Counted from the first letter of the stretch, positions 1 through 6,756 are shown. The stretch is 10,191 nt of DNA from Fusobacteriaceae bacterium (GCA_016938425.1 JAFGUR010000014.1:1-10191), one strand, 5' to 3'. The notes: generated by a model from the letters alone, not told the origin. Translations and numbers: made by a program.

Positions 1-1179
1 ATTTTATTCTTGATATATATAATTATAAGAATTACAATGCTTTTTAATGAAAAAATTAGAATATTTTTCATGAAAAGGATTATTGATGTAAAATCAATAG
101 AAAAAGGTGAATACATTTATATTCATGCTTCTTCAGTGGGAGAAGTAAATTTATTAGATTCATTAATAAAAAAAATTCTAGAAAATAAAGAAAATAAAAT
201 TATTTTAAGTGTAGTAACCGATACTGGATATGAGCAAGCTAGAATAAAATATAATTCTCCAAGAATAAAAATAATATTTTTTCCTTTAGATTTCAAATTT
301 GCAATAGATAGAATTTTTAAAGAAGTTACTTTAAAAAAATCAATAATAGTTGAAACAGAGATATGGCCTAATACGATAGATTATCTGAGCAAAAATTCAA
401 GCTTATACCTTGTAAATGGGAGAATTTCAGAGAAATCTTTTAAGAATTATAGTAAAATTAAGTTTTTATTGAATAAGGTATTAAATAAATTTGATGCTTT
501 AATTATGCAAAGTGAAGATGATAAAAATAGAATAATAGACTTAGGAGCTTCTAAAGATAAAGTCTATAATTTTGGAAATTTGAAATTTTCTTTGAATTTT
601 GAAAAGTATGAAGAGAAAGAATTAGTAGAGTTTAAAAATTCACTTTTCCTTAATAAAAAAGTTATAGTTGCAGGAAGTACACGAGAAGGCGAAGAGGAAA
701 TCTTAATTGATATTTTTAAAAGATTAAAAAATTATCAACTGATTTTAGTTCCTAGACATTTGGATAGATTGGAAGAAGTAAAAGGTTTATTAAGCCAAGA
801 AAATTATTCGCTTTATAGTGAAATTGATAAAGAGTCGGATATTATATTAGTAGACAAAATGGGAGTTTTGAGAAAATTTTATGCAATTTCAGATATTTCT
901 TTTGTCGGTGGAACCTTAGTGGACGTAGGGGGACATTCTTTATTAGAGCCTTTGTATTATGGGAAAAAACCTATTTTTGGGAAATATTTACAAAATGTGA
1001 AAGATATTTCAAATGAAATTTTAAAATTAGAATTTGGTTATAAAGTTGAAAATATTGAAGAATTTATAGATGCTATAAATAAAATAGAAAATTCAGAGGA
1101 TACAAGTGTTGCAATTAAAAAGTTTATTAAAGAAAATGGTGAGAGTTTAAAAGATACTTACGAGCTTATTTTTAAGTAA
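1..1179 (+). CDS. waaA: 3-deoxy-D-manno-octulosonic acid (Kdo) transferase, 5'-partial
   Basis: WaaA (KdtA) moves Kdo from CMP-Kdo onto lipid A precursor at the inner face of the inner membrane, the first step of lipopolysaccharide core assembly. Numbering residues from a TTG at base 10: the N-terminal GT-B lobe has HASSVGE (39-45), whose Glu45 matches the family's catalytic acid, then FPLD (91-94), VETEIWPN (114-121) and VNGRIS (135-140). The C-terminal CMP-Kdo lobe has GNLKF (189-193), AGSTREGEEE (221-230), PRH (248-250), FVGGTLV (298-304) and GGHSLLEP (307-314). The reading frame is open to base 1, no Shine-Dalgarno precedes the TTG or the later ATGs, and part of the usual N-terminal anchor is missing, so I think the gene starts upstream of the window. 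It converges on the minus-strand gene at 1442-1924. Function is clear; only the start is unknown. Confidence 0.93.
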   Translation: MLFLIYIIIRITMLFNEKIRIFFMKRIIDVKSIEKGEYIYIHASSVGEVNLLDSLIKKILENKENKIILSVVTDTGYEQARIKYNSPRIKIIFFPLDFKFAIDRIFKEVTLKKSIIVETEIWPNTIDYLSKNSSLYLVNGRISEKSFKNYSKIKFLLNKVLNKFDALIMQSEDDKNRIIDLGASKDKVYNFGNLKFSLNFEKYEEKELVEFKNSLFLNKKVIVAGSTREGEEEILIDIFKRLKNYQLILVPRHLDRLEEVKGLLSQENYSLYSEIDKESDIILVDKMGVLRKFYAISDISFVGGTLVDVGGHSLLEPLYYGKKPIFGKYLQNVKDISNEILKLEFGYKVENIEEFIDAINKIENSEDTSVAIKKFIKENGESLKDTYELIFK

Positions 1180-1197
1180 AAAAAGGGGTATTAAAGA

Positions 1198-1420
1198 AAT
1201 GACATCAACTTAGTGAATCTAAACAACCCCCTCTAAATCTCCCCCTGATAAGGGGAGACTTGGAGCTTTAAGTTTTTTAACTTTCATTACAGCTATAACT
1301 TGAACAAACTATACTGTAAATTTTCTTAAGTTGACGACATTGCACATAGGGTTCGCCCCTACAAATTCATTTGATTCTGTAGGGGTAGACCTGCGTGTCT
1401 ACCCTTAACTTAATGACATT
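1198..1420. repeat. Hairpin-rich intergenic repeat with related ends (MITE-like)
   Basis: This gene-free stretch between convergent genes is far richer in G+C than its surroundings. A 16-17 base unit occurs three times: inverted at the left end (1198-1213, AATGACATCAACTTAG), and direct at 1325-1341 (CTTAAGTTGACGACATT) and at the right end (1404-1420, CTTAACTTAATGACATT). The outer copies therefore form imperfect terminal inverted repeats. Inside are three perfect stems: TCTCCCC/GGGGAGA (1238-1244 with 1252-1258), CCCCTACA/TGTAGGGG (1356-1363 with 1378-1385), and GGGTAGAC/GTCTACCC (1383-1390 with 1397-1404). No open reading frame is present. It resembles the non-coding dispersed repeats seen between genes in many bacteria; I infer a non-autonomous element or degenerate repeat. 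One of the hairpins could also end transcription from the flanking genes. Confidence 0.6.
1383..1404. terminator. Possible bidirectional hairpin between convergent genes
   Basis: A perfect 8-bp stem GGGTAGAC/GTCTACCC closes a 6-base loop (1391-1396). It is the strongest hairpin between convergent waaA and the minus-strand gene ending at 1442. There is no clear U-tract on either side, so termination is only a suggestion; it is also part of the repeat at 1198-1420 and shares three bases with the competing stem at 1356-1385. Confidence 0.3.
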
Positions 1421-1441
1421 GGGTATTTAATCTCTTTTTAA

Positions 1442-1924
1442 TTAGTTTTTTACTTGTTTTCTTAGATAAGGTGTACTGTCAAAAGAAATATGGTCAAGCT
1501 CTGTAAATTCACCATTATATGTGAGTTTAATTCCATCAATCCAATTATCTTTGAGTTCATTTTGTAAAAGAGTAAGTTTAATGGATTCTAAAGTTTCTTG
1601 AGCACCACTAGAGCCTTGAAAATATTGATACCAACTTTTTTTATCAGTATCTTCTAAGTTGAAATAGGCAATTTCTTTACCATTTTCAGTTTTAATTTGA
1701 GTAAGATTAATTTTGTTACCATTAAAAAGTTCTTTTGACATTTTTGAAGCTAAAATGGGAAGTTTTTTATCTGTTGGCAATATTTTAAGAAGACTAATTT
1801 TCTTTTGTACAATTGCCTTGTTAGTTGAAGAATTGAATTTATAAATATTAATTTTTGTAGTTTGTATTGCAAAGATAAATAAAATAAGAAAGAAAAAAAT
1901 TAAAGAAAGTCTTTTTTTGTCCAT
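1442..1924 (-). CDS. Membrane-anchored GerMN-like protein of unknown role
   Basis: A 160-residue protein with a lysine-rich start and a hydrophobic segment at about residues 6-20, predicting a single N-terminal membrane anchor or uncleaved signal with the rest outside the inner membrane. The remainder reads like a GerMN domain: a helix KLPILASKMSKELFNG (54-69), a strand EIAYFNLED (84-92), a glycine turn and helix from GSSGAQETLESIKLTLL (104-120), a strand WIDGIKLTYNGE (128-139), and a DHISF end (144-148) like the GH-I-loop that closes GerMN domains. GerMN was named in a spore germination protein but is widespread in non-spore-formers; its biochemistry is unknown. ATG at 1924 follows AGGGGG. 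A good promoter lies upstream and the gene diverges from the LysR regulator, its likely controller. The family call is by eye and moderate. Confidence 0.75.
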   Translation of the reverse strand: MDKKRLSLIFFFLILFIFAIQTTKINIYKFNSSTNKAIVQKKISLLKILPTDKKLPILASKMSKELFNGNKINLTQIKTENGKEIAYFNLEDTDKKSWYQYFQGSSGAQETLESIKLTLLQNELKDNWIDGIKLTYNGEFTELDHISFDSTPYLRKQVKN

Positions 1925-1952
1925 GATACCCCCTGATAAAATTAACTAATAC

Positions 1953-1981
1953 AGTATACAGCATTTTAAAATATATTTCAA
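1953..1981 (-). promoter_or_regulatory. Sigma-70-type promoter for the GerMN-like gene
   Basis: Read on the minus strand: -35 TTGAAA (plus coordinates 1976-1981), 17-base spacer, -10 TATACT (1953-1958). The start of transcription would fall about 20 bases upstream of the ATG at 1924, leaving room for the AGGGGG ribosome binding site. Confidence 0.65.
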
Positions 1982-1994
1982 TTGCATATGAAAT
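1975..1994. promoter_or_regulatory. Palindrome, candidate LysR operator
   Basis: ATTTCA and TGAAAT form a perfect 6-base inverted repeat around an 8-base centre that itself contains TGCA. It overlaps the -35 of the minus-strand promoter and lies 45 bases before the lysR start, the usual position for a LysR-type regulator acting on a divergent target and on itself. The arms resemble the loose T-N11-A LysR box but the spacing is not exact. The assignment is inference from position and symmetry. Confidence 0.4.
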
Positions 1995-2038
1995 GTACTT
2001 TAAAAGGCTAGTAAATTATATTCTTTTGAGGAGGGAAA

Positions 2039-2911
2039 ATGGAAACATATTATGTATTTTATATTGTGGCAGAATATGGAAATATTTCAAAAGCAGCAAA
2101 GAAATTATTTGTCTCTCAACCAGCAGTTACAAAATCAATTAAAAATTTAGAAGAAAATTTAGGGATTAAGCTTTTCAATAGAAATTCTAAGGGTGTTTTA
2201 CTTACAGAAGAGGGGAAAGTTCTTTATGAATATGTAAAAAATGCATATATTCAGATAGAAAAAGGCGAGAAAATTGTAAAACAACTAAAAAATAAAAGTA
2301 AGGGAGTAGTAAGGATTGGAATAAGTAATACTCTTTGTAAGTACTATTTCATGCCTTTTTTAAAGGGGTTTCATGAAAAATATCCTGATATAAAAATAGA
2401 GATAACAAACAGGGTTACCCTTGAAACCTTAGAATTACTTGAAAAAGGAAATTTAGATTGTGCAATAGTTAGTAAGGTAGAAGGTGTTAGCAGTAATTTA
2501 AAATTTGAAGAATTACTAAAAATACAGGATATATTTGTATCGAAAGAAAAGCCTATAAAATCAGTATTTCCACTAGAAGATTTGAAAAAATTTCCAATGT
2601 TATTTTTAGAAAAAAAGAATGCTACAAGGAAATATATAGATGAATATTTGTTAAAAAATAATGTTGATTTAGAAATAGATATTGAAATTTCCTCTATGGA
2701 ATTTTTAGTAGAATTTGCTAAAATTGGGCTAGGGGTAGCCTCAGTAATAGAAAACTTTGTAATAGAAGAATTGGAAAAAAAAGAGTTGTACAAATGGGAA
2801 ATAGAACCAGCTATAGAGCCTAGATTTATAGGACTTTTGTATAATGAAAAGACAAATTTATCAATAGCTTCACAAACATTTATAGATTTTATGAAAAATA
2901 AGAAGGAGTAG
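2039..2911 (+). CDS. LysR-family transcriptional regulator
   Basis: A 290-residue regulator of typical LysR length. The winged helix-turn-helix occupies residues 1-60: NISKAAKKLFVSQPAVTKSI (15-34) carries the two HTH helices, followed by LEENLGIKLFNRN (37-49) and LLTEEGK (54-60). A linker helix leads to the two-lobed effector domain from about residue 90, beginning VRIGIS (91-96), with DCAIVS (130-135) and the late GLGVASV (230-236) typical of the periplasmic-binding-protein fold. The closest feel is the CysB/CynR/CbbR-like group, but the effector cannot be named. ATG at 2039 follows GAGGAGGG. It diverges from the GerMN-like gene with a palindrome between, so that gene is the likely target; rsmB starts 3 bases after its stop, its ribosome binding site lying in the last lysR codons. 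Confidence 0.93.
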   Translation: METYYVFYIVAEYGNISKAAKKLFVSQPAVTKSIKNLEENLGIKLFNRNSKGVLLTEEGKVLYEYVKNAYIQIEKGEKIVKQLKNKSKGVVRIGISNTLCKYYFMPFLKGFHEKYPDIKIEITNRVTLETLELLEKGNLDCAIVSKVEGVSSNLKFEELLKIQDIFVSKEKPIKSVFPLEDLKKFPMLFLEKKNATRKYIDEYLLKNNVDLEIDIEISSMEFLVEFAKIGLGVASVIENFVIEELEKKELYKWEIEPAIEPRFIGLLYNEKTNLSIASQTFIDFMKNKKE

Positions 2912-2914
2912 AAA

Positions 2915-4195
2915 TTGAATTTAAAAGAGATAATAATAGAACTTTTGGAAGAATATGAAAAAGGGAAATATTCAAATATAATTTTGAATGAATTTTTTAG
3001 AAAGAATAAATTACAATCAAAGGAAAAAGGATTTATAACAGAAATTTTTTATGGGGTTATAAGAAATCTGATATTTTTAGATTATCAAATGGCAAAAAGG
3101 ACAAAAAAAGTAAAAAAATCTTATCTTAAACAGTTATTGAGAATTTCATTTTATCAAATAGCTTTTATGGAAAGTGATAATAAATCAGTTGTATGGGAAG
3201 CTGTGGAGCTTTCTAAAAAATATGGAGATATGTCAAATTTTATAAATGGAGTTTTGAGAAAATATCTTTTAGAATATGAAAAAGATATAGAAACATTGGA
3301 AAAATCTGATTGGGGAGTAAGGTATTCTTACCCTGAATGGTTTATTAAAAAATTGAAAAGTCAATATGGGAAAAGAACATTGGAGCTAATGAAGAGCTTT
3401 AAAGAAATTCCTTATTTGAGTGTTAGAATTAATAAATTTAAGATGAGTGAAGAAGAATTTTTAAATTTTATAGAGAGTAAAAATATAAAAATAGTGAATA
3501 GGGTAGAAGATATTTTTTATCTTTCAAAATCAATAATAGATACAAAAGAATTTGAAGAAGGGAAAATTATTGTTCAAGATGGAAGTTCATATTTGGCAGC
3601 AAAACTTTTGGGTGCTAAAGAAAATGAAAAAATTCTTGATACTTGTTCTGCACCGGGGAGCAAAAGCCTTGTAATTGCTGAAGAAATGAATAATAAGGGA
3701 ATAGTTTTCTCTTTAGATATATTTGAACATAAATTAAAGCTTATAAAAGAAAATGCTGAGAAAATGGGAGTAGAAATTATTAATCCAATTTTACAAGATG
3801 CTAGAAAAATTGATGAACTTAATGATGATTTTGATAGAATATTGGTAGACGCACCATGTAGTGGATTTGGGGTAATTAGGAAAAAACCAGAGGCTATTTA
3901 TAAAAGGAATATGGATAATATTCTGGAATTAGCTAATCTTCAAATGGAAATATTATCAAGTGCTTCAAAGAAGTTAAAAGTTGGAGGATATTTAGTATAT
4001 AGTACTTGTACAATTTTTGAAGAGGAAAATACTAAAAATATTGAGAAATTTTTAGAAGAAAATAAGGATTTTGAGGTAGAAGAGATAAATTTACCAAGTA
4101 ATATTGAGAGTATTAAAGATAATTTGGGTGGATTTACAATTTTGGATAAATATTTAGATGGATTTTACATTATTAAACTTAAAAAGAAAAGTTAG
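2915..4195 (+). CDS. rsmB: 16S rRNA (cytosine-C5)-methyltransferase RsmB
   Basis: RsmB makes m5C967 (E. coli numbering) in 16S rRNA using S-adenosylmethionine. The 426-residue length is normal. Residues 1 to about 130 are the NusB-like helical RNA-binding domain (for example KGFITEIFYGVIRNL, 38-52), which separates RsmB from RsmF and other NOL1/NOP2/Sun enzymes. The methyltransferase domain has QDGSSYLAAKLLG (221-233), the SAM loop LDTCSAPGSKS (241-251), DAPCSGFG (312-319) with Cys315, and YSTCTIFEEEN (362-372) with Cys365; these two cysteines are the family's product-release and catalytic pair. The start is TTG at 2915, with AAGGAG at 2903-2908 inside the end of lysR, so translation is probably coupled. 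The SAM loop ends GSKS where GGKT is usual. Confidence 0.95.
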   Translation: MNLKEIIIELLEEYEKGKYSNIILNEFFRKNKLQSKEKGFITEIFYGVIRNLIFLDYQMAKRTKKVKKSYLKQLLRISFYQIAFMESDNKSVVWEAVELSKKYGDMSNFINGVLRKYLLEYEKDIETLEKSDWGVRYSYPEWFIKKLKSQYGKRTLELMKSFKEIPYLSVRINKFKMSEEEFLNFIESKNIKIVNRVEDIFYLSKSIIDTKEFEEGKIIVQDGSSYLAAKLLGAKENEKILDTCSAPGSKSLVIAEEMNNKGIVFSLDIFEHKLKLIKENAEKMGVEIINPILQDARKIDELNDDFDRILVDAPCSGFGVIRKKPEAIYKRNMDNILELANLQMEILSSASKKLKVGGYLVYSTCTIFEEENTKNIEKFLEENKDFEVEEINLPSNIESIKDNLGGFTILDKYLDGFYIIKLKKKS

Positions 4196-4207
4196 GATGG
4201 GATTAGA

Positions 4208-4840
4208 TTGTTAGAAGAATTAAAAGAAGCTAATGACTATATAATTGGGAAAATTAAAGAAACAGATAAGCTTATTTTAGAGATGGAAGACTATGCAAAA
4301 GAGTTTAATGTGCCAATAGTTACAAAGGAAGTTGCAAAATATTTGGAGTTTACTATAAGAAGTTATAAAATAAAGAATATATTGGAAATAGGTACAGCAA
4401 TTGGATATAGTGGAACTATCATGGCTAAAGAATGTTTTAATTTTCAAGGGAAATTAACAACAATTGAGATTGATGAAGAAAGATATAATGAAGCCAAGAA
4501 AAATTTTGAAAAATCTGGTTTGGATAATATTGATTTACATTTTGGAGATGCCCTTGAAGTTATACCAAAACTAGATGAAACCTATGATTTTGTTTTTATG
4601 GATGCAGCAAAAGGAAAATATGGTGATTTTTTTGATTTGGTTCTTCCAAAGATGAATAAAGATGGTCTTATTTTTATAGATAATATAATGTTTAGAGGGT
4701 ATTTGTATAAAGAGTATCCAAAAAGATTTAAGACTATAGTAAGAAATCTTGATAAATTTATAAATAGGCTATATGAAGAACATGATTTTGTTTTGTTGCC
4801 TTTCGGGGATGGGATTGGGATAGTGAAAATTAGTAGTTAG
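4208..4840 (+). CDS. trmR: Class I SAM O-methyltransferase, TrmR-like (tRNA 5-hydroxyuridine methyltransferase)
   Basis: A 210-residue enzyme of the metal-dependent catechol-O-methyltransferase-like family. Characterised TrmR (YrrM in Bacillus) methylates 5-hydroxyuridine at tRNA wobble position 34 to 5-methoxyuridine. Visible motifs: LEIGTAIGYSG (59-69) is the SAM loop; TIEIDEER (85-92) carries the ribose-binding acidic pair; GDALEVIPKL (113-122); FMDAAKGKY (130-138) and FIDNIMFRG (156-164) supply metal ligands Asp132, Asp158 and Asn159. The N-terminal EMEDYAKEFNVPIV (25-38) is also typical and supports the TTG start at 4208, preceded by AGGATGGG. It follows rsmB by 12 bases in what looks like one transcription unit, which favours an RNA substrate. 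Its usual partners, the TrhP/U32 hydroxylation proteins, are not in this window, so the symbol is tentative while the family is certain. Confidence 0.82.
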   Translation: MLEELKEANDYIIGKIKETDKLILEMEDYAKEFNVPIVTKEVAKYLEFTIRSYKIKNILEIGTAIGYSGTIMAKECFNFQGKLTTIEIDEERYNEAKKNFEKSGLDNIDLHFGDALEVIPKLDETYDFVFMDAAKGKYGDFFDLVLPKMNKDGLIFIDNIMFRGYLYKEYPKRFKTIVRNLDKFINRLYEEHDFVLLPFGDGIGIVKISS

Positions 4841-4876
4841 AAGTTGAAAAGGCTTTGTTTTATAAAATATTATCTG

Positions 4877-4912
4877 AGAGAATAAAAGAAAAATTTATTC
4901 TCTTTTTCTTTT
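4877..4912 (+). terminator. Rho-independent terminator after the trmR-like gene
   Basis: A 10-bp perfect stem, AGAGAATAAA (4877-4886) with TTTATTCTCT (4894-4903), loop of 7, followed by TTTTCTTTT. It lies 36 bases after the trmR-like stop and separates the housekeeping run from the mntA-hepT pair. The stem is AT-rich, so efficiency may be moderate. Confidence 0.7.
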
Positions 4913-4955
4913 AAAAGTAGTAGAATATGAAAAAGAAAATTTAGAGGTGAAAGCT

Positions 4956-5282
4956 ATGGATAAAGAATATATACTTAATGTACTTAAGGAGAATAAAAGT
5001 ATATTGGAAGAACAAGGAGTAATAAATATAGGATTATTCGGTTCATATGCAAAAGGAGAAGCTACAGAAGATAGTGACATTGATATAGTTGTGGAAATGA
5101 AAGATATAGGTAAGATGTATTTTAGAATGGGGAAAATACAGTATTTTTTGGAAGATATTTTTAATAAAAAAATTGATTTAGTTAGAATTACAGAAGATGA
5201 ACCTATTTATAAATCAAAAGATGCAAAAGAACATTTTCAAAAAGTTAGAAAAGAGATATTGGAGAGTACTATTTATGTCTAA
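4956..5282 (+). CDS. mntA: MntA-type minimal nucleotidyltransferase antitoxin
   Basis: MntA is the antitoxin of MntA/HepT (type VII) systems: a small nucleotidyltransferase that adds AMP groups to the HEPN toxin and so inactivates it. The 108-residue protein has the exact family signature GSx10DxD: Gly29-Ser30, then Asp41 and Asp43 in LFGSYAKGEATEDSDID (27-43), with the third acidic residue probably Asp74 in KIDLV (72-76). All residues expected for metal-dependent AMP transfer are present, so it looks active. I start at ATG 4956 because AGAGGTGA (4943-4950) sits at the right distance; an in-frame GTG at 4947 lies inside that ribosome binding site and has none of its own. The gene overlaps hepT by 8 bases. 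It follows a terminator, so it should have its own promoter; TTGAAA-18-TATTAT (4844-4873) is a candidate, though it precedes the hairpin. Confidence 0.9.
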   Translation: MDKEYILNVLKENKSILEEQGVINIGLFGSYAKGEATEDSDIDIVVEMKDIGKMYFRMGKIQYFLEDIFNKKIDLVRITEDEPIYKSKDAKEHFQKVRKEILESTIYV

Positions 5283-5634
5283 GAAAAAAAGAACACAAAT
5301 TAATAGCGCTTATGATATTTTGGAGCAAGTTGAAAAAATAAAGGGAAAAATAGAAAATGTGTCTTACAATGAATTTAAAAAAGATGATGATATTCAAACT
5401 ATTATAGAACATAAATTAATGATAATAGCAGAAGCTTTGACAAATATTGATTTAGATAACCTTTTATTGGTAAATAATGATAGAATTTACTGGCGTTTAA
5501 TAAAAGATATGAGAAATAAAATGGTTCATGAGTACTGGGGAATAGACATTAAAACTGTATATGAAATTGCAAAAGAAGAAATGGAAGAGTTAGAAGGATA
5601 TATTAGAAATTTAATTAGTAATTTGAAGGAATGA
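5275..5634 (+). CDS. hepT: HepT-type HEPN RNase toxin (DUF86)
   Basis: A 119-residue HEPN-domain protein, the toxin partner of MntA; characterised homologues cleave RNA as dimers and are silenced when a tyrosine near the active site is AMPylated. The active-site motif R-x4-H-x-Y is intact: Arg80, His85 and Tyr87 within KDMRNKMVHEYWGID (77-91), and Tyr87 is the expected modification site. EHKLMIIAEALTNI (45-58) matches the preceding conserved helix of the DUF86 family. The frame is open further upstream inside mntA, but ATG 5275 is chosen because the fold begins here, GGAG at 5261-5264 lies upstream, and 8-base overlap with the mntA end is normal for such pairs. A strong hairpin follows 36 bases after the stop. 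With every key residue present, toxin and antitoxin both look functional. Confidence 0.9.
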   Translation: MSKKKRTQINSAYDILEQVEKIKGKIENVSYNEFKKDDDIQTIIEHKLMIIAEALTNIDLDNLLLVNNDRIYWRLIKDMRNKMVHEYWGIDIKTVYEIAKEEMEELEGYIRNLISNLKE

Positions 5635-5670
5635 TGAATGATTGGATTAGGGAAATATATGTGAAATAGA

Positions 5671-5694
5671 AAAGCTACCTCGAGGGGTAGCTTT
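5671..5694. terminator. Bidirectional terminator between convergent genes
   Basis: A 9-bp perfect stem AAAGCTACC/GGTAGCTTT with a 6-base loop (5680-5685) lies between the hepT stop (5634) and the end of the minus-strand gene (5703). The A-run on the left and T-run on the right mean it could stop transcription from both directions. Confidence 0.75.
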
Positions 5695-5702
5695 ATTATA
5701 TA

Positions 5703-6731
5703 TTAATTAAGTTTCTCAACATCTGCATTTTTATTTGCTAAATTTTGATTTTTTTGTTGTTCTATTTTACTTATAATTATTTGAAATAATTGTTCAAGTT
5801 CATGTTCTTCTTGTGTTTTTGCATTAGTATAAAGCTTAATTTCACCACCCTGTTCAATAAATAAAAGTAATTTCATTAATACTCTTGAAATGGTTTTACT
5901 TTCTTGTTCTTTATCAGAAAAAATAAATTTATCCGAGTTAATCATTTGCTTTAAAACCTCATTGACACAATTTTCATCTATATTCTTTTTTTCTTCTTCC
6001 ATAGTCTTTTTCATATTTTCTGAAAAAAGATGATTAGATTTATAAAACATTTCTTTAAATTGCCAATAAATCAGCATATTCTCAATTATAAATTTATAAA
6101 TATGAAAAAATTCTTTTATAAAATCAACAGTATTTAAAAAATCTATTTCAAGGCTCCCTTTTCTAATGCCATTAAACTCAATACTTGCTAAAGGAGTTTG
6201 ACCTGTGATATATGAAAATTGTTTAAACAAGATATCCCAAGTTTTAGAAATATTTCCAAGTTCTTTTAAACTTGTAACATTACAGTCATTTTGAAACTTA
6301 ATTGTCAATAGTCCATTGTTAGTTGGAAGTTCTTCTTTAATGAGGTCATTTGAAGTATATAAGCTATTTATTGTTTCTAAAATATATTCAATTCTTCTAA
6401 TTCTTTCTTCTAATTCTTTAATAAAATTATCAATAGAATTTGCAGTTATATCTCTATTAGAGGTTCCACCCGTTAAATCACCAAAAGTCACTAATGCAGG
6501 TTGACTAAAATAAGGATAAATATCAATTTTTTTAATATACTCAATTATTTTATTGTTGAATATGCTATAATCCATTAAAGAATTAACGGATTTAATTTGA
6601 TTATAGGCTGAACTAAAATTTTGACCACCACGATATAAATTTACATATGACTTATAGATATCAACAATCCTTTTTTCTTTAAATACTAAAAATTTTTCAA
6701 GAGTTTCTTTTATTTCATTTTGCGTAAGCAT
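5703..6731 (-). CDS. Unrecognised 342-residue protein
   Basis: I do not recognise this protein. It has no signal peptide, no clear membrane segment, and no nucleotide-binding or nuclease motif. Residues 1-70 are mostly helical; 98-125 are charged and helical, with coiled-coil character (IKELEERIRRIEYILETI, 104-121). A mixed region follows, with strand LLTIKF (141-146), helix ISKTWDILFKQFSYITG (161-177) and strands ASIEFNG (182-188) and GSLEIDFL (192-199). After that come long helices (203-232, 240-265), an acidic-basic stretch and a polar Gln/Asn-rich tail. The helix, then TG, then GSLEID strand looks like the core of an uncharacterised domain. ATG at 6731 follows GGAGGA, which is half of a palindrome shared with the divergent gene starting at 6757. 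Its place between a toxin-antitoxin pair and a TIR protein suggests an accessory or defence role, but that is position only. Confidence 0.8.
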   Translation of the reverse strand: MLTQNEIKETLEKFLVFKEKRIVDIYKSYVNLYRGGQNFSSAYNQIKSVNSLMDYSIFNNKIIEYIKKIDIYPYFSQPALVTFGDLTGGTSNRDITANSIDNFIKELEERIRRIEYILETINSLYTSNDLIKEELPTNNGLLTIKFQNDCNVTSLKELGNISKTWDILFKQFSYITGQTPLASIEFNGIRKGSLEIDFLNTVDFIKEFFHIYKFIIENMLIYWQFKEMFYKSNHLFSENMKKTMEEEKKNIDENCVNEVLKQMINSDKFIFSDKEQESKTISRVLMKLLLFIEQGGEIKLYTNAKTQEEHELEQLFQIIISKIEQQKNQNLANKNADVEKLN

Positions 6732-6738
6732 ATCTTTT

Positions 6739-6751
6739 CCTCCGGAGGTGA
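6739..6751. promoter_or_regulatory. Shared palindromic Shine-Dalgarno of two divergent genes
   Basis: CCTCCGGAGG (6739-6748) is a perfect 10-base palindrome. Read left it gives GGAGG seven bases before the ATG at 6731; read right it gives GGAGGTGA (6744-6751) five bases before the ATG at 6757. Only 25 bases separate the two start codons, too few for a promoter, so each transcript must begin inside the other gene. Confidence 0.8.
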
Positions 6752-6756
6752 TTTTT

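Noticed and set aside
1198..1420. CRISPR array
   Set aside because: The repeated units are imperfect, differ in orientation and are not regularly spaced, and no cas gene is nearby.
2371..2793. A 140-codon minus-strand frame inside lysR
   Set aside because: It is antisense to a clear LysR effector domain; its Ser/Phe/Asn-rich translation is what antisense of an AT-rich gene gives.
4895..5080. A 61-codon minus-strand frame over the start of mntA
   Set aside because: Antisense to the conserved GSx10DxD region and beginning in the terminator; no coding character.
5197..5274. Longer hepT start upstream within mntA
   Set aside because: The added 26 residues do not belong to the HEPN fold and would overlap mntA by 86 bases; ATG 5275 fits the usual layout.
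6316..6504. A 62-codon plus-strand frame within the 342-residue gene
   Set aside because: Antisense shadow without a ribosome binding site.
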